Shown piece by piece: positions 51,335 through 63,134 of a DNA stretch of 64,000 nt. The stretch is from Synchiropus splendidus. Lineage: Eukaryota > Chordata > Actinopteri > Syngnathiformes > Callionymidae. The notes below the pieces were generated by a model that was not told the DNA's origin, searched no databases, and was given only the letters and a program-made list of their open reading frames with translations. The position numbers and the translations under genes are program-made. Each line of letters begins with the position of its first letter. The first letter of the stretch is position 1. The stretch spans positions 2,053,501-2,117,500 of the forward strand of contig NC_071340.1 of assembly GCF_027744825.2 (NCBI RefSeq). The letters run 5' to 3'.

Positions 51335-53320
51335 GGCGTTCCGGAATCGAGCTTATCTCAAGCTGAAGACGCGTTTTACGCATTGTGCCATAACTTTGCA
51401 GGAAAGCTTCAAAAATGAAATTTTCACCTTCCACTATAGCAGAAAGGGTCTTTCTAGTAGTTGCACATCAAATCTAAGCTGTCTGAAATGTTTTTTCCAA
51501 AGTTATCAACATTTTTATGTTTGGCGTTCCGGAACCCTCCTTATCTCAGGCTGAAAACGCGTTTTCTGCATTGTGCCATAACTTTGCAGGGAAGCTTCAG
51601 AACATGAAATGTTAACCTCCCACTGTAGCAGAAAGGCTCTTTCTAGTAGTTGCACATCAAATATAAGCTGTCTGATGTGTTTGTCCAAAGTCATCAACAT
51701 TTTTATGTTTGGCGTGCCGGAACCCACCTTATCTCAGGCTGAAAACGCGTTTTCTGCATTGTGCCATAACTTTGCAGGAAAGCTTCAAAAATGAAATTTT
51801 CACCTTCCACTATAGCAGAAAGGGTCTTTCTAGTAGTTGCACATCAAATCTAAGCTGTCTGAAGTGTTTTTCCAAAGTTATAAACATTTTTGTGCTTTGC
51901 GTTCCGGAACCCACCTTATGTCAGGCTGAAAACGCGTTTTCTGCATTGTTCCTTAACTTTGAAGGGAAGCTTCAGAACATGAAATTTTCAACTCCCACTA
52001 TAACAGACAGGGTCTTTCTAGTAGTTGCACATCAAATCTAAGTTGTCTGAAGTGTTTTTCGAAAGCTATCAACATTTTTTAGGTTGGCGTTCCGGAAACG
52101 ACCTTATCTCGGGCTGAAAACGCATGTCTGCATTGTGCCATAACTTTGCAGGGAAGCTTCAGAACATGAAATTTTAACCTCCCACTGTAGCAGAAAGGGT
52201 GTTTCTAGTAGTTGCACATCAAATCTAAGCTGTCTGAAGTGTTTTTCCAAAGTCATGAAAATTTTTGTCTTTGGCGTTCCGGAATCGACCTTATATCAGG
52301 CTGAATACGTGTTTTCTGCATTGTGCCATAACTTTGCAGGAAAGCTTCAGAACATGAAATTTTCAATTCCCACTAAAGCAGAAAGGGTCTTTCTCCTACT
52401 TGCACATCAAATCTAAGCTGTCTGAAGTGTTTTTCCAAAGTTATAAACATTTTTATGTTTGGCGTTCCGGAACCCACCTTATTTCAGGCTGAAAACGCGT
52501 TTTCTGCATTGTTCCTTAACTTTGTAGGGAAGCATCAGAACATGAAATTTTCAACTCCCACTATAACAGACAGGGTCTTTCTAATAGTTGCACATCAAAT
52601 CTAAGTTGTCTGAACTGTTTTTCGAAAGCTATCAACATTTTTTAGGTTGCCGTTCCGGAAACGACCTTATCTCGGGCTGAAAACGCGTTTTCTGCATTGT
52701 GCCATAACTTTCCATGGAAGCTTCAGAACATGAAATTTTCAATTCCCACTAAAGCAGAAAGGGTCTTTCTCCTACTTGCACATCAAATCTAAGCTGTCTG
52801 AAGTGTTTTTCGAAAGTTATCAACATTTTTATGTTTGGAGTTCCGGAATCAACCTTATCTCAGGCTGAAAACGCGTTTTACGCATTGTGCCATAACTTTG
52901 CATGGAAGCTTCAGAACATGAAATTTTAACCACCCACTTTAGCAGAAAGGCTCTTCCTAGTAGTTGCACATCAAATATAAGCTGTCTGATGTGTTTGTCC
53001 AAAGTTATCAACATTTTTATGTTTGGCGTGCCGGAACCCACCTAATCTCAGGCTGAAAACGCGTTTTCTGCAATGTGCCATAACTTTGCAGGAAAGCTTC
53101 AAAAATGAAATTTTCACCTTCCACTATAGCAGAAAGGGTCTTTCTAGTAGTTGCACATCAAATCTAAGCTGTCTGAAATGTTTTTTCCTAAGTTATCAAC
53201 ATTTTTATGTTTGGCGTTCCGGAACACTCCTTATCTCAGGCTGAAAACGCGTTTTCTGCATTCTGCCATAACTTTGCAGGGAAGCTTCAGAACATGAAAT
53301 TTTAACCTCCCACTGTAGCA

Positions 53321-53327
53321 GAAAGGT
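53321..53327 (+). repeat. Monomer with a 10-bp internal deletion (copy 2)
   Basis: This is the same 10-bp deletion as at 42234-42240. I did not notice another monomer in the window with this junction. The deletion therefore predates the large duplication and has not been spread or erased by conversion between neighbouring monomers. Confidence 0.92.
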
Positions 53328-55654
53328 AGTTGCACATCAAATCTAAGCTGTCTGAAGTGTTTTTCCAAAGTTATAAACATTTTTGTGTTTTGCGTTCCGG
53401 AACCCACCTTATGTCAGGCTGAAAACGCGTTTTCTGCATTGTGCCATAACTTTGAAGGGAAGCTTCAGAACATGAAATTTTCAACTCCCACTATAACAGA
53501 AAGGGTCTTTCTAATACTTGCACATCAAACCTAAGCTGTTTGAAGTGTTTTTCCAAAGTTATCTACATTTTTATGTTTGGAGTTCCGGAATCAACCTTAT
53601 CTCAGGCTGAAAACGCGTTTTACGCATTGTACCATAACTTTGCAGGGAAGCTTCAGAACATGAAATTTTAACCTCCCACTGTAGCAGAAAGGGTGTTTCT
53701 AGTAGTTGCACATCAAATCTAAGCTGTCTGAAGTGTTTTTCCAAAGTTATAAACATTTTTGTGTTTTGCGTTCCGGAAACCACCTTATGTCAGGCTGAAA
53801 ACGCGTTTTCTGCATTGTTCCTTAACTTTGAAGGGAAGCTTCAGAACATGAAATTTTCAACTCCCACTATAACAGACAGGGTCTTTCTTATAGTTGCACA
53901 TCAAATCTAAGTTCTCTGAAGTGTTTTTCGAAAGCTATCAACATTTTTTAGGTCGGCGTTCCGGAAACGACCTTATATCGGGCTGAAAACGCGTTTTCTG
54001 CATTGTGCCATAACTTTGAAGGGAAGCTTCAGAACATGAAATTTTCAACTCCCACTATAACAGACAGGGTCTTTCTTATAGTTGCACATCAAATCTAAGC
54101 TGTCTGAAGTGTTTTTCCAAAGTTATCAACATTTTTACGTTTGCCGCTCCGGAACCCACATTATTTCAGGCTGAAAACGCGTTTTCTGCATTGTGCCACA
54201 ACTTTGCAGGGAAGCTTTAGAACATGAAATGTGCAACTCCCACTATAACAGACAGGGTCTTTGTAGTAGTTGCACATCAAATCTAAGCTGTCTGAATTGT
54301 TTTTCAAAAGTTATCAACATTTTCACGTTTGGCGCTCCGGAACCCACCTTATCTCTGGCTGAAAACGCGTTTTCTGCTTTGTGCCATAACTTTGCTGGGA
54401 ATCTTCAGAACATGAAATTGTAACCTCCCACAATAGCATAAAGGGTCTTTCAAGTAGTTGCACATCAAATCTAAGCTGACTGAAGTGTTGTTCCAAAGTT
54501 ATCAACAATTTTGTGTTTGGCGTTCCGGAACCCACCTTATCTCAGGCTGAAAACGCGTTTTCTGCATTGTGCGATAACTTTGAAGGGAAGCTTCAGAACA
54601 TGACATTTTCACCTCCCACTATAGCAGAAAGGGACTTTCGAGTAGTTGCACATCAAATCTAAGCTGACTGACTTGTTATTTCCAAAGTTGTCAAGAATTT
54701 TATGTTTGCCGTTCCGGAACCCACCTTATCTCAGGCTGAAAACGCGTTTCCTTCATTGTGCCATAACTTTGCAGGGAAGATTCAGAACATGAAAGTTTCA
54801 CCTACCACTATAGCAGAAATTGTCTTTCTAGTAGTTGCACATCAAATATAAGCTGTCTGAAATGTTTTTTCCAAAGTTATCCAGAATTTTACGTTTGGCG
54901 TTCCGGAACCCACCTTATCTCAGGCTGAAAACGCGTTTTCTGCATTGTGATATAACTTTGCAGGGAATCTTCAGAACATGAAATTTTAACCTCCCACAAT
55001 AGCATAAAGGGTCTTTCTTGTAGTTGCACATCAAATCTAAGCTGTCTGAAGTGTTTTTCCAAAGTTATCAACATTTTTATGTTTGGCATTCTGATATTAA
55101 CCTCATCTCAGGCTGAAAACGCGTTTAACGCATTGTGCCATAACTTTGCAGGGGAGCTTCAGAACATGAAATTTTAACCTCCCACTATAGCAGAAAGGGT
55201 CTTTCTAGTAGTTGCACATCAAATCTAAGCTGACGAAAGTGTTTTTCCAAAGTTATCAACATTTTTACGTTTGGCGTTCCGGAACCCACCTAATCTCAGT
55301 CTGAAAACGCGTTTTACATATTTTGACATAACTTTGCAGGGACGCTTCAGAACATGAAATTTTAACATCCCACTATGGCAGAAAGGGTCTTTCCAGTAGT
55401 TGCACATCAAATCTAAGCTGTCTGAAGTGTTTTTCCAAAGTTATCAACATTTTTACGTTTGGCGTTCGGGAACCCACCTTATCTCAGGCTGAAAACGCAT
55501 TTTCTGCATTGTGCCATAACTTTGCAGGGAAGCTTCAGAACATGAAATTTTCACCTCCCACTACAGCAGAAAGGGTCTTTCTAGTAGTTGCAGAGCAAAT
55601 CTAAGCTGTCTGAAGTGTTTTTCCAAAGTTATCAATATTTTTATGTTTGGCGTT

Positions 55655-56029
55655 CCGGAATCGACCTTATCTCAGGCTGAAAACGTGTTTCCTGCATTGT
55701 GGCATAACTTTGCAGGGAAGCTTCAGAACATGAAATTTTCACTCCCACTGTAGCAGAAAGGGTCTTTCTAGTAGTAGCACATCAAATCTAAGCTGTCTGA
55801 AGTGTTTTTCCAAAGTTATCAACATTTTTATGTTTGGCGTTCTGGAACCCACCTTATCTCAGGCTGAAAACGCGTTTTCTGCATTGTGCCATAACTTTGC
55901 AGGGAAGCTTCACAACATGAAATTTTCACTTTCCACTCTAGCAGAAAGTGTCTTTCCAGTAGTTGCACATCAAATCTAAGCTGTCTGAAGTGTTTTTCCA
56001 AAGTTATCAACATTTTTATGTTTGGCGTT
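55655..56029 (+). repeat. Two monomers present in copies 2 and 3 but missing from copy 1
   Basis: The pair is marked by GTTTCCTGCATTGTGGC with TTTTCACTCCCAC (one base short) and then CTTCACAACATG. It recurs at 63,739-64,000 in the third copy. In copy 1 a chimeric monomer near 44540-44570 joins ATCAATATTTTTATG, which precedes the pair, directly to GTTCTGAAATCAACC, which follows it. Copy 1 therefore most likely lost the pair. Confidence 0.82.
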
Positions 56030-56289
56030 CTGAAATCAACCTCATCTCAGGCTGAAAGCGCTGTTAACGCATTGTGCCATAACTTTGCATGGAAGCTTCA
56101 GAACATGATATTTTCACCTCCCACTATAGCAGAAAGGGTCTTTCTAGTAGTTGCACTTCAAATCTAAGCTGTCTGAAGTGTTTTTCGAAAGTTTTCAACA
56201 TTTTTATGTTTGGCGTTCCGGAGTCGACCTTATCTCAGGCTGAAAACACGCTTTCTGCATTGTGCCATAACTTTGCAGGGAATCTTCAG

Positions 56290-59200
56290 AACATGAAATT
56301 TTGACCTCCCAATATAGCAGAAAGGGTCTTTCTAGTAGTTGCACATCAAATCTAAGCTGTCTGAAGTGTTTTTCGAAAGTTATCAACATTTTTATGTTTG
56401 GCGTTCCGGAATCGACCTTATCTCGGGATGAAAAATCGTTTTCTGCATTGCCCCATAACTTTGCAGGGAAGCTTCAGAACATGGAATTTTGACCTCCCAA
56501 TATAGCAGAAAGGGTCTTTCTAGTAATTGCACATCAAATCTAAGCTGTCTGAAGTGTTTTTCCAAAGTTATCAACATTTTTATGTTTGGCGTTCCGGAAC
56601 CCACCTTATCTCAGGCTGAAAACGCGTTTTCTGCCTTGTGCCGTAACTTTGCAGGGAAGATTCAGAACATGACATTTTCACATCCCACTAGAGCAGAAAG
56701 GGTCTTTCTAGTAGTTGCCCATGAAATCTAAGCTGTTTAAAGTGTTTTTCCAAAGTTATCAACATTTTTATGTTTGGCGTTCCGGAATCAACCTTATCTC
56801 AGGCTGAAAACGCAATTCACGCATTCTGCCATAACTTTGCAGGGAATCTTCAGAACATGAAATTTTCACATCCCACTATAGCAGAAAGGGTCTTTCTAGT
56901 AATTGCACATCAAATCTAAGCTGTCTGAAGTGTTTTTCCAAAGTTATCAACATTTTTATGTTTGGCGTTCCGGAACCCACCTTATCTCAGGCTGAAAACG
57001 CGTTTTCTGCCTTGTGCCATAACTTTGCAGGGAAGCTTCAGAACATGACATTTTCACATCCCACTATAGCAGAAAGGGTCTTTCTAGTAGTTGCACATGA
57101 AATCTAAGCAGTTTGAAGTGTTTTTCCAAAGTTATCAACATTTTTATGTTAGGCGTTCCGGAATCGACCTTATCTCAGGCTGAAAATGCGTTTTCTGGAT
57201 TGTGCCATAACTTTGAAGGAAAGCTTCAGAACATGAAAGTTTCACATCCCACTATAGCAGAAAGGGTCTTTCTAGTAATTGCACATCAAATCTAAGCTGT
57301 CTGAAGTGTTTTTCCAAACTTATCAAGATTTTTATGTTTGGCATTCCAGAATCGACCTTATCTCTGGCTGAAAACGCGTTTTCTGCATTGTGATATAACT
57401 TTGCACGGAAACTTCAGAACATGAAATTTTCACATCCCACTATAGCAGAAAGGGTCTTTCTAGTAATTGCACATCAAATCTAAGCTGTCTGAAGTGTTTT
57501 TCCAAAGTTATCAACATTTTTATGTTTGGCGTTCCGGAACCCACCTTATCTCAGGCTGAAAACGCGTTTTCTGCCTTGTGCCATAACTTTGCAGGGAAGC
57601 TTCAGAACATGACATTTTCACATCCCGCTATAGCAGAAAGGGTCTTTCTAGTAGTTGCACATGAAATCTAAGCAGTTTGAAGTGTTTTTCCAAAGTTATC
57701 AACATTTTTATGTTTGGCGTTCCGGAATCGACCTTATCTCAGGCTGAAAATGCGTTTTCTAGATTGTGCCATAACTTTGAAGGAAAGCTTCAGAACATGA
57801 AAGTTTCACATCCCACTATAGCAGAAAGGGTCTTTCTAGTAATTGCACATCAAATCTAAGCTGTCTGAAGTGTTTTTCCAAAGTTATCAACATTTTTACG
57901 TTTTGCGTTCCGGAACCCACCTTATCTCAGGCTGAAAACGTATTTTCTGAAATGTGCCATAACTTTTCTGGGAAGCTTCAGATCATGAAATTTTCACCTC
58001 CCACTAAAGCAGAAATGGTCTTTCTAGCAGTTGCACATCAAATCTAAGCTGTCTGAAGTGTTTTTCCAAAGTTCTCAACATTTTTATGTTTGGCGTTCCG
58101 GAACTCACCTTATCTCAGGCTGAAAACACGCTTTCTGCATTGTGCCATAACTTTGCAGGGAATCTTCAGAACATGAAATTTTGACCTCCCAATATAGCAG
58201 AAAGGGTCTTTCTAGTAGTTGCACATCAAATCTAAGCTGTCTGAAGTGTTTTTCCAAAGTTATCAACATTTTTATGTTTGGCGTTCCGGAATCGACCTTA
58301 TCTCGGGATGAAAGATCGTTTTCTGCATTGTCCCATAACTTTGCAGGGAAGCTTCAGAACATGGAATTTTGACCTCCCAATATAGCAGAAAGGGTATTTC
58401 TAGTAATTGCTCATCAAATCTAAGCTGTCTGAAGTGTTTTTCCAAAGTTATCAACATTTTTATGTTTGGCGTTCCGGAACCCACCTTATCTCAGGCTGAA
58501 AACGCGTTTTCTGCCTTGTGCCGTAACTTTGCAGGGAAGATTCAGAACATGACATTTTCACATCCCACTAGAGCAGAAAGGGTCTTTCTAGTAGTTGCCC
58601 ATGAAATCTAAGCTGTTTAAAGTGTTTTTCCAAAGTTATCAACATTTTTATGTTTGGCGTTCCGGAATCGACCTTATCTCAGGCTGAAAACGCAATTCAC
58701 GCATTCTGCCATAACTTTGCAGGGAATCTTCAGAACATGAAATTTTCACATCCCACTATAGCAGAAAGGGTCTTTCTAGTAATTGCAGATCAAATCTAAG
58801 CTGTCTGAAGTGTTTTTCCAAAGTTATCAACATTTTTATGTTTGGCGTTCCGGAACCCACCTTATCTCAGGCTGAAAACGCGTTTTCTGCCTTGTGCCAT
58901 AACTTTGCAGGGAAGCTTCAGAACATGACATTTTCACATCCCACTATAGCAGAAAGGGTCTTTCTAGTAGTTGCACATGAAATCTAAGCAGTTTGAAGTG
59001 TTTTTCCAAAGTTATCAACATTTTTATGTTTGGCGTTCCGGAATCGACCTTATCTCAGGCTGAAAATGCGTTTTCTGGATTGTGCCATAACTTTGAAGGA
59101 AAGCTTCAGAACATGAAAGTTTCACATCCCACTATAGCAGAAAGGGTCTTTCTAGTAATTGCACATCAAATCTAAGCTGTCTGAAGTGTTTTTCCAAACT

Positions 59201-61440
59201 TATCAAGATTTTTATGTTTGGCATTCCAGAATCGACCTTATCTCTGGCTGAAAACGCGTTTTCTGCATTGTGATATAACTTTGCACGGAAACTTCAGAAC
59301 ATGAAATTTTCACATCCCACTATAGCAGAAAGGGTCTTTCTAGTAATTGCACATCAAATCTAAGCTGTCTGAAGTGTTTTTCCAAAGTTATCAACATTTT
59401 TATGTTTGGCGTTCCGGAACCCACCTTATCTCAGGCTGAAAACGCGTTTTCTGCCTTGTGCCATAACTTTGCAGGGAAGCTTCAGAACATGACATTTTCA
59501 CATCCCACTATAGCAGAAAGGGTCTTTCTAGTAGTTGCACATGAAATCTAAGCAGTTTGAAGTGTTTTTCCAAAGTTATCAACATTTTTATGTTTGGCGT
59601 TCCGGAATCGACCCTATCTCAGGCTGAAAATGCGTTTTCTGGATTGTGCCATAACTTTGAAGGAAAGCTTCAGAACATGAAAGTTTCACATCCCACTATA
59701 GCAGAAAGGGTCTTTCTAGTAATTGCACATCAAATCTAAGCTGTCTGAAGTGTTTTTCCAAAGTTATCAACATTTTTACGTTTTGCGTTCCGGAACCCAC
59801 CTTATCTCAGGCTGAAAACGTATTTTCTGAAATGTGCCATAACTTTTCTGGGAAGCTTCAGATCATGAAATTTTCACCTCCCACTAAAGCAGAAATGGTC
59901 TTTCTAGCAGTTGCACATCAAATCTAAGCTGTCTGAAGTGTTTTTCCAAAGTTATCAACATTTTTATGTTTGGCGTTCCGGAACTCACCTTATCTCAGGC
60001 TGAAAACACGCTTTCTGCATTGTGCCATAACTTTGCAGGGAATCTTCAGAACATGAAATTTTGACCTCCCAATATAGCAGAAAGGGTCTTTCTAGTAGTT
60101 GCACATCAAATCTAAGCTGTCTGAAGTGTTTTTCCAAAGTTATCAACATTTTTATGTTTGGCGTTCCGGAATCGACCTTATCTCGGGATGAAAAATCGTT
60201 TTCTGCATTGTCCCATAACTTTGCAGGGAAGCTTCAGAACATGGAATTTTGACCTCCCAATATAGCAGAAAGGGTCTTTCTAGTAATTGCACATCAAATC
60301 TAAGCTGTCTGAAGTGTTTTTCCAAAGTTATCAACATTTTTATGTTTGGCGTTCCGGAACCCACCTTATCTCAGGCTGAAAACGCGTTTTCTGCCTTGTG
60401 CCGTAACTTTGCAGGGAAGCTTCAGAACATGACATTTTCACATCCCACTAGAGCAGAAAGGGTCTTTCTAGTAGTTGCCCATGAAATCTAAGCTGTCTGA
60501 AGTGTTTTTCCAAAGTTATCAACATTTTTATGTTTGGCGTTCCGGAATCGACCTTATCTCAGGCTGAAAATGCGTTTTCTGGATTGTGCCATAACTTTGA
60601 AGGAAAGCTTCAGAACATGAAAGTTTCACATCCCACTATAGCAGAAAGGGTCTTTCTAGTAATTGCACATCAAATCTAAGCTGTCTGAAGTGTTTTTCCA
60701 AAGTTATCAACATTTTTACGTTTTGCGTTCCGGAACCCACCTTATCTCAGGCTGAAAACGTATTTTCTGAAATGTGCCATAACTTTTCTGGGAAGCTTCA
60801 GATCATGAAATTTTCACCTCCCACTAAAGCAGAAATGGTCTTTCTAGCAGTTGCACATCAAATCTAAGCTGTCTGAAGTGTTTTTCCAAAGTTATCAACA
60901 TTTTTATGTTTGGCGTTCCGGAACTCACCTTATCTCAGGCTGAAAACACGCTTTCTGCATTGTGCCATAACTTTGCAGGGAATCTTCAGAACATGAAATT
61001 TTGACCTCCCAATATAGCAGAAAGGGTCTTTCTAGTAGTTGCACATCAAATCTAAGCTGTCTGAAGTGTTTTTCCAAAGTTATCAACATTTTTATGTTTG
61101 GCGTTCCGGAATCGACCTCATCTCGGGATGAAAAATCGTTTTCTGCATTGTCCCATAACTTTGCAGGGAAGCTTCAGAACATGGAATTTTGACCTCCCAA
61201 TATAGCAGAAAGGGTCTTTCTAGTAATTGCACATCAAATCTAAGCTGTCTGAAGTGTTTTTCCAAAGTTATCAACATTTTTATGTTTGGCGTTCCGGAAC
61301 CCACCTTATCTCAGGCTGAAAACGCGTTTTCTGCCTTGTGCTGTAACTTTGCAGGGAATCTTCAGAACATGACATTTTCACATCCCACTAGAGCAGAAAG
61401 GGTCTTTCTAGTAGTTGCCCAAGAAATCTAAGCTGACTGA
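56290..61440 (+). repeat. 10-monomer HOR (56290-58169, 58170-60049) plus a 5-monomer-deleted unit (60050-61440)
   Basis: CGGGATGAAA(A/G)ATCG occurs at about 56424, 58304, 60184 and 61124, giving spacings of 1,880, 1,880 and 940 bp (10, 10 and 5 monomers). Within each full unit the TGGATTGTGCCATAAC or TAGATTGTGCC monomer with GAAAGTTTCACATCCC repeats at 564 bp (3 monomers). The third unit follows the 58180-58610 order and then jumps to the 59560-60060 order, so it lacks five monomers. The first part of this family is present once, near 44830-46260, in large copy 1. Confidence 0.9.
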
Positions 61441-61444
61441 AGTG

Positions 61445-62500
61445 TTTTTCCAAAGTTATCAACATTTTTATGTTTGGCGTTCCGGAACTCACCTTATCTC
61501 AGGCTGAAAACGCGTTTTCTGCATTGTGCCATAACTTTGCAGAGAAGCTTCAGAACATGAAATTTTCAACTCCCACTATAACAGACAGGGTCTTTCTAGT
61601 AGTTGCACATCAAATATAAGTTGTCTGAAGTGTTTCTCGAAAGCTATCAACATTTTTATGTTTGGCGTTCCGGAAACGACCTTATCTCGGGCTGAAAACG
61701 CATTTTCTGCATTGTGCCATTACTTTGCAGGGAAGCTTCAGAACATGAAATTTTCACCTCCCACTATAACAGAAATGGTCTTTCTCGTAGTTGCACATCA
61801 AATCTAAGTTGTCTGAAGTGTTTTTCCAAAGTGATCAACATTTTTATGTTTGGCGTTCCGGAAACGACATTATCTCGGGCTGAAAACGCGTTTTCTGCAT
61901 TGTGCCATAACTTTGCAGGGAAGGTTCAGAACATGAAATTTTCACCTCCCTCTAAATCAGAAAGGGTCTTTCTAGTAGTTGCACATCAAATCTAAGCTGT
62001 CTGAAGTGTTGTTCCAAAGTTATCAACATTTTTACGTTTGGCGTTCCGGAACCCACCTTATCTCAGGCTGAAAACGTATTTTCTGCATTGTGCCATAACT
62101 TTGCAGGGAAGCTTCAGAACATGAAATGTTCACCTCCCACTATCGCAGAAAGGGTCTTTCGAGTAGTTGCACATCAAATCTAAGCTGTCTGAAGTGTTTT
62201 TCCAAAGTTATCAACATTTTTATGTTTGGCGTTCCGGAACTCACCTTATCTCAGGCTGAAAACGCGTTTTCTGCATTGTTCCTTAACTTTGCAGAGAAGC
62301 TTCAGAACATGAAATTTTCAACTCCCACTATAACAGACAGGGTCTTTCGAGTAGTTGCACATCAAATATAAGTTGTCTGAAGTGTTTCTCGAAAGCTATC
62401 AACATTTTTATGTTTGGCGTTCCGGAAACGACCTTATCTCGGGCTGAAAACGCGTTTTCTGCATTGTGCCATAACTTTGCAGGGAAGCTTCAGAACATGA
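61445..62500 (+). repeat. 4-monomer duplication (61445-62196, 62197-62500)
   Basis: GTTCCGGAACTCACC is at 61479 and 62231, and ATAAGTTGTCTGAAGTGTTTCTCG is at about 61616 and 62368, both 752 bp apart (4 x 188). The second copy covers roughly the first one and a half monomers and then departs. Confidence 0.8.
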
Positions 62501-63134
62501 AATTTTCACCTCCCACTATAGCAGAAAGGGTCTTACTAGTCGTCGCACATCAAATCTAAGCTGTCTGAAGTGTTTTTCCAAAGTTATCAACATTTTCACG
62601 TTTGGCTCTCCGGAACCCACATTACCTCAGGCTGAAAACGCGTTTTCTGCGTTGTGCCATAACTTTGCAGGGAAGCTTCAGAACATGAAATTTTAACCTC
62701 CCACTGTACCAGAAAGGGTCTTTCGAGTAGTTGCACATCAAATCTAAGCTGTCTGAAGTGTTTTTCGAAAGTTATCAACATTTTTATGTTTGGCATTCCA
62801 GAACCCAACTTATCTCAGGCTGAAAACGCGTTTTCTGCATTGTGCCATAACTTTGCAGGGAAGCTTCAGAACATGAAAATTTCACCTCCCACTATAGCAG
62901 AAAGGGTCTTTCTAGTAGTTGCACATCAAATCTAAGCAGTCTGAAATGTTTTTTCCAAAGTTATCAACATTTTTATGTTTGGCGTTCAGGAACCCACCTT
63001 ATCTCAGGCTGAAAACGCGTTTTCTGCATTGTGCCATAACTTTGCAGGGAAGCTTCAGATCTTGAAATTTTATCCTCCCACTGTAGCAGAAAGGGTCTTT
63101 CTAGTAGTTACACATCAAATCTAAGCTATCTGAA

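Larger units (their letters stand above)
47065..57726 (+). repeat. Large segmental unit, copy 2 (about 10,662 bp)
   Basis: Counterpart of 37293-46264, longer by 1,690 bp. This equals the sum of the three steps (940 + 375 + 375). Extra material is a second 5-monomer unit (about 49200-50139), two monomers near 50960-51334 and two monomers near 55655-56029. Copies 1 and 2 are separated by about 0.8 kb of other monomers (46265-47064). Confidence 0.9.
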
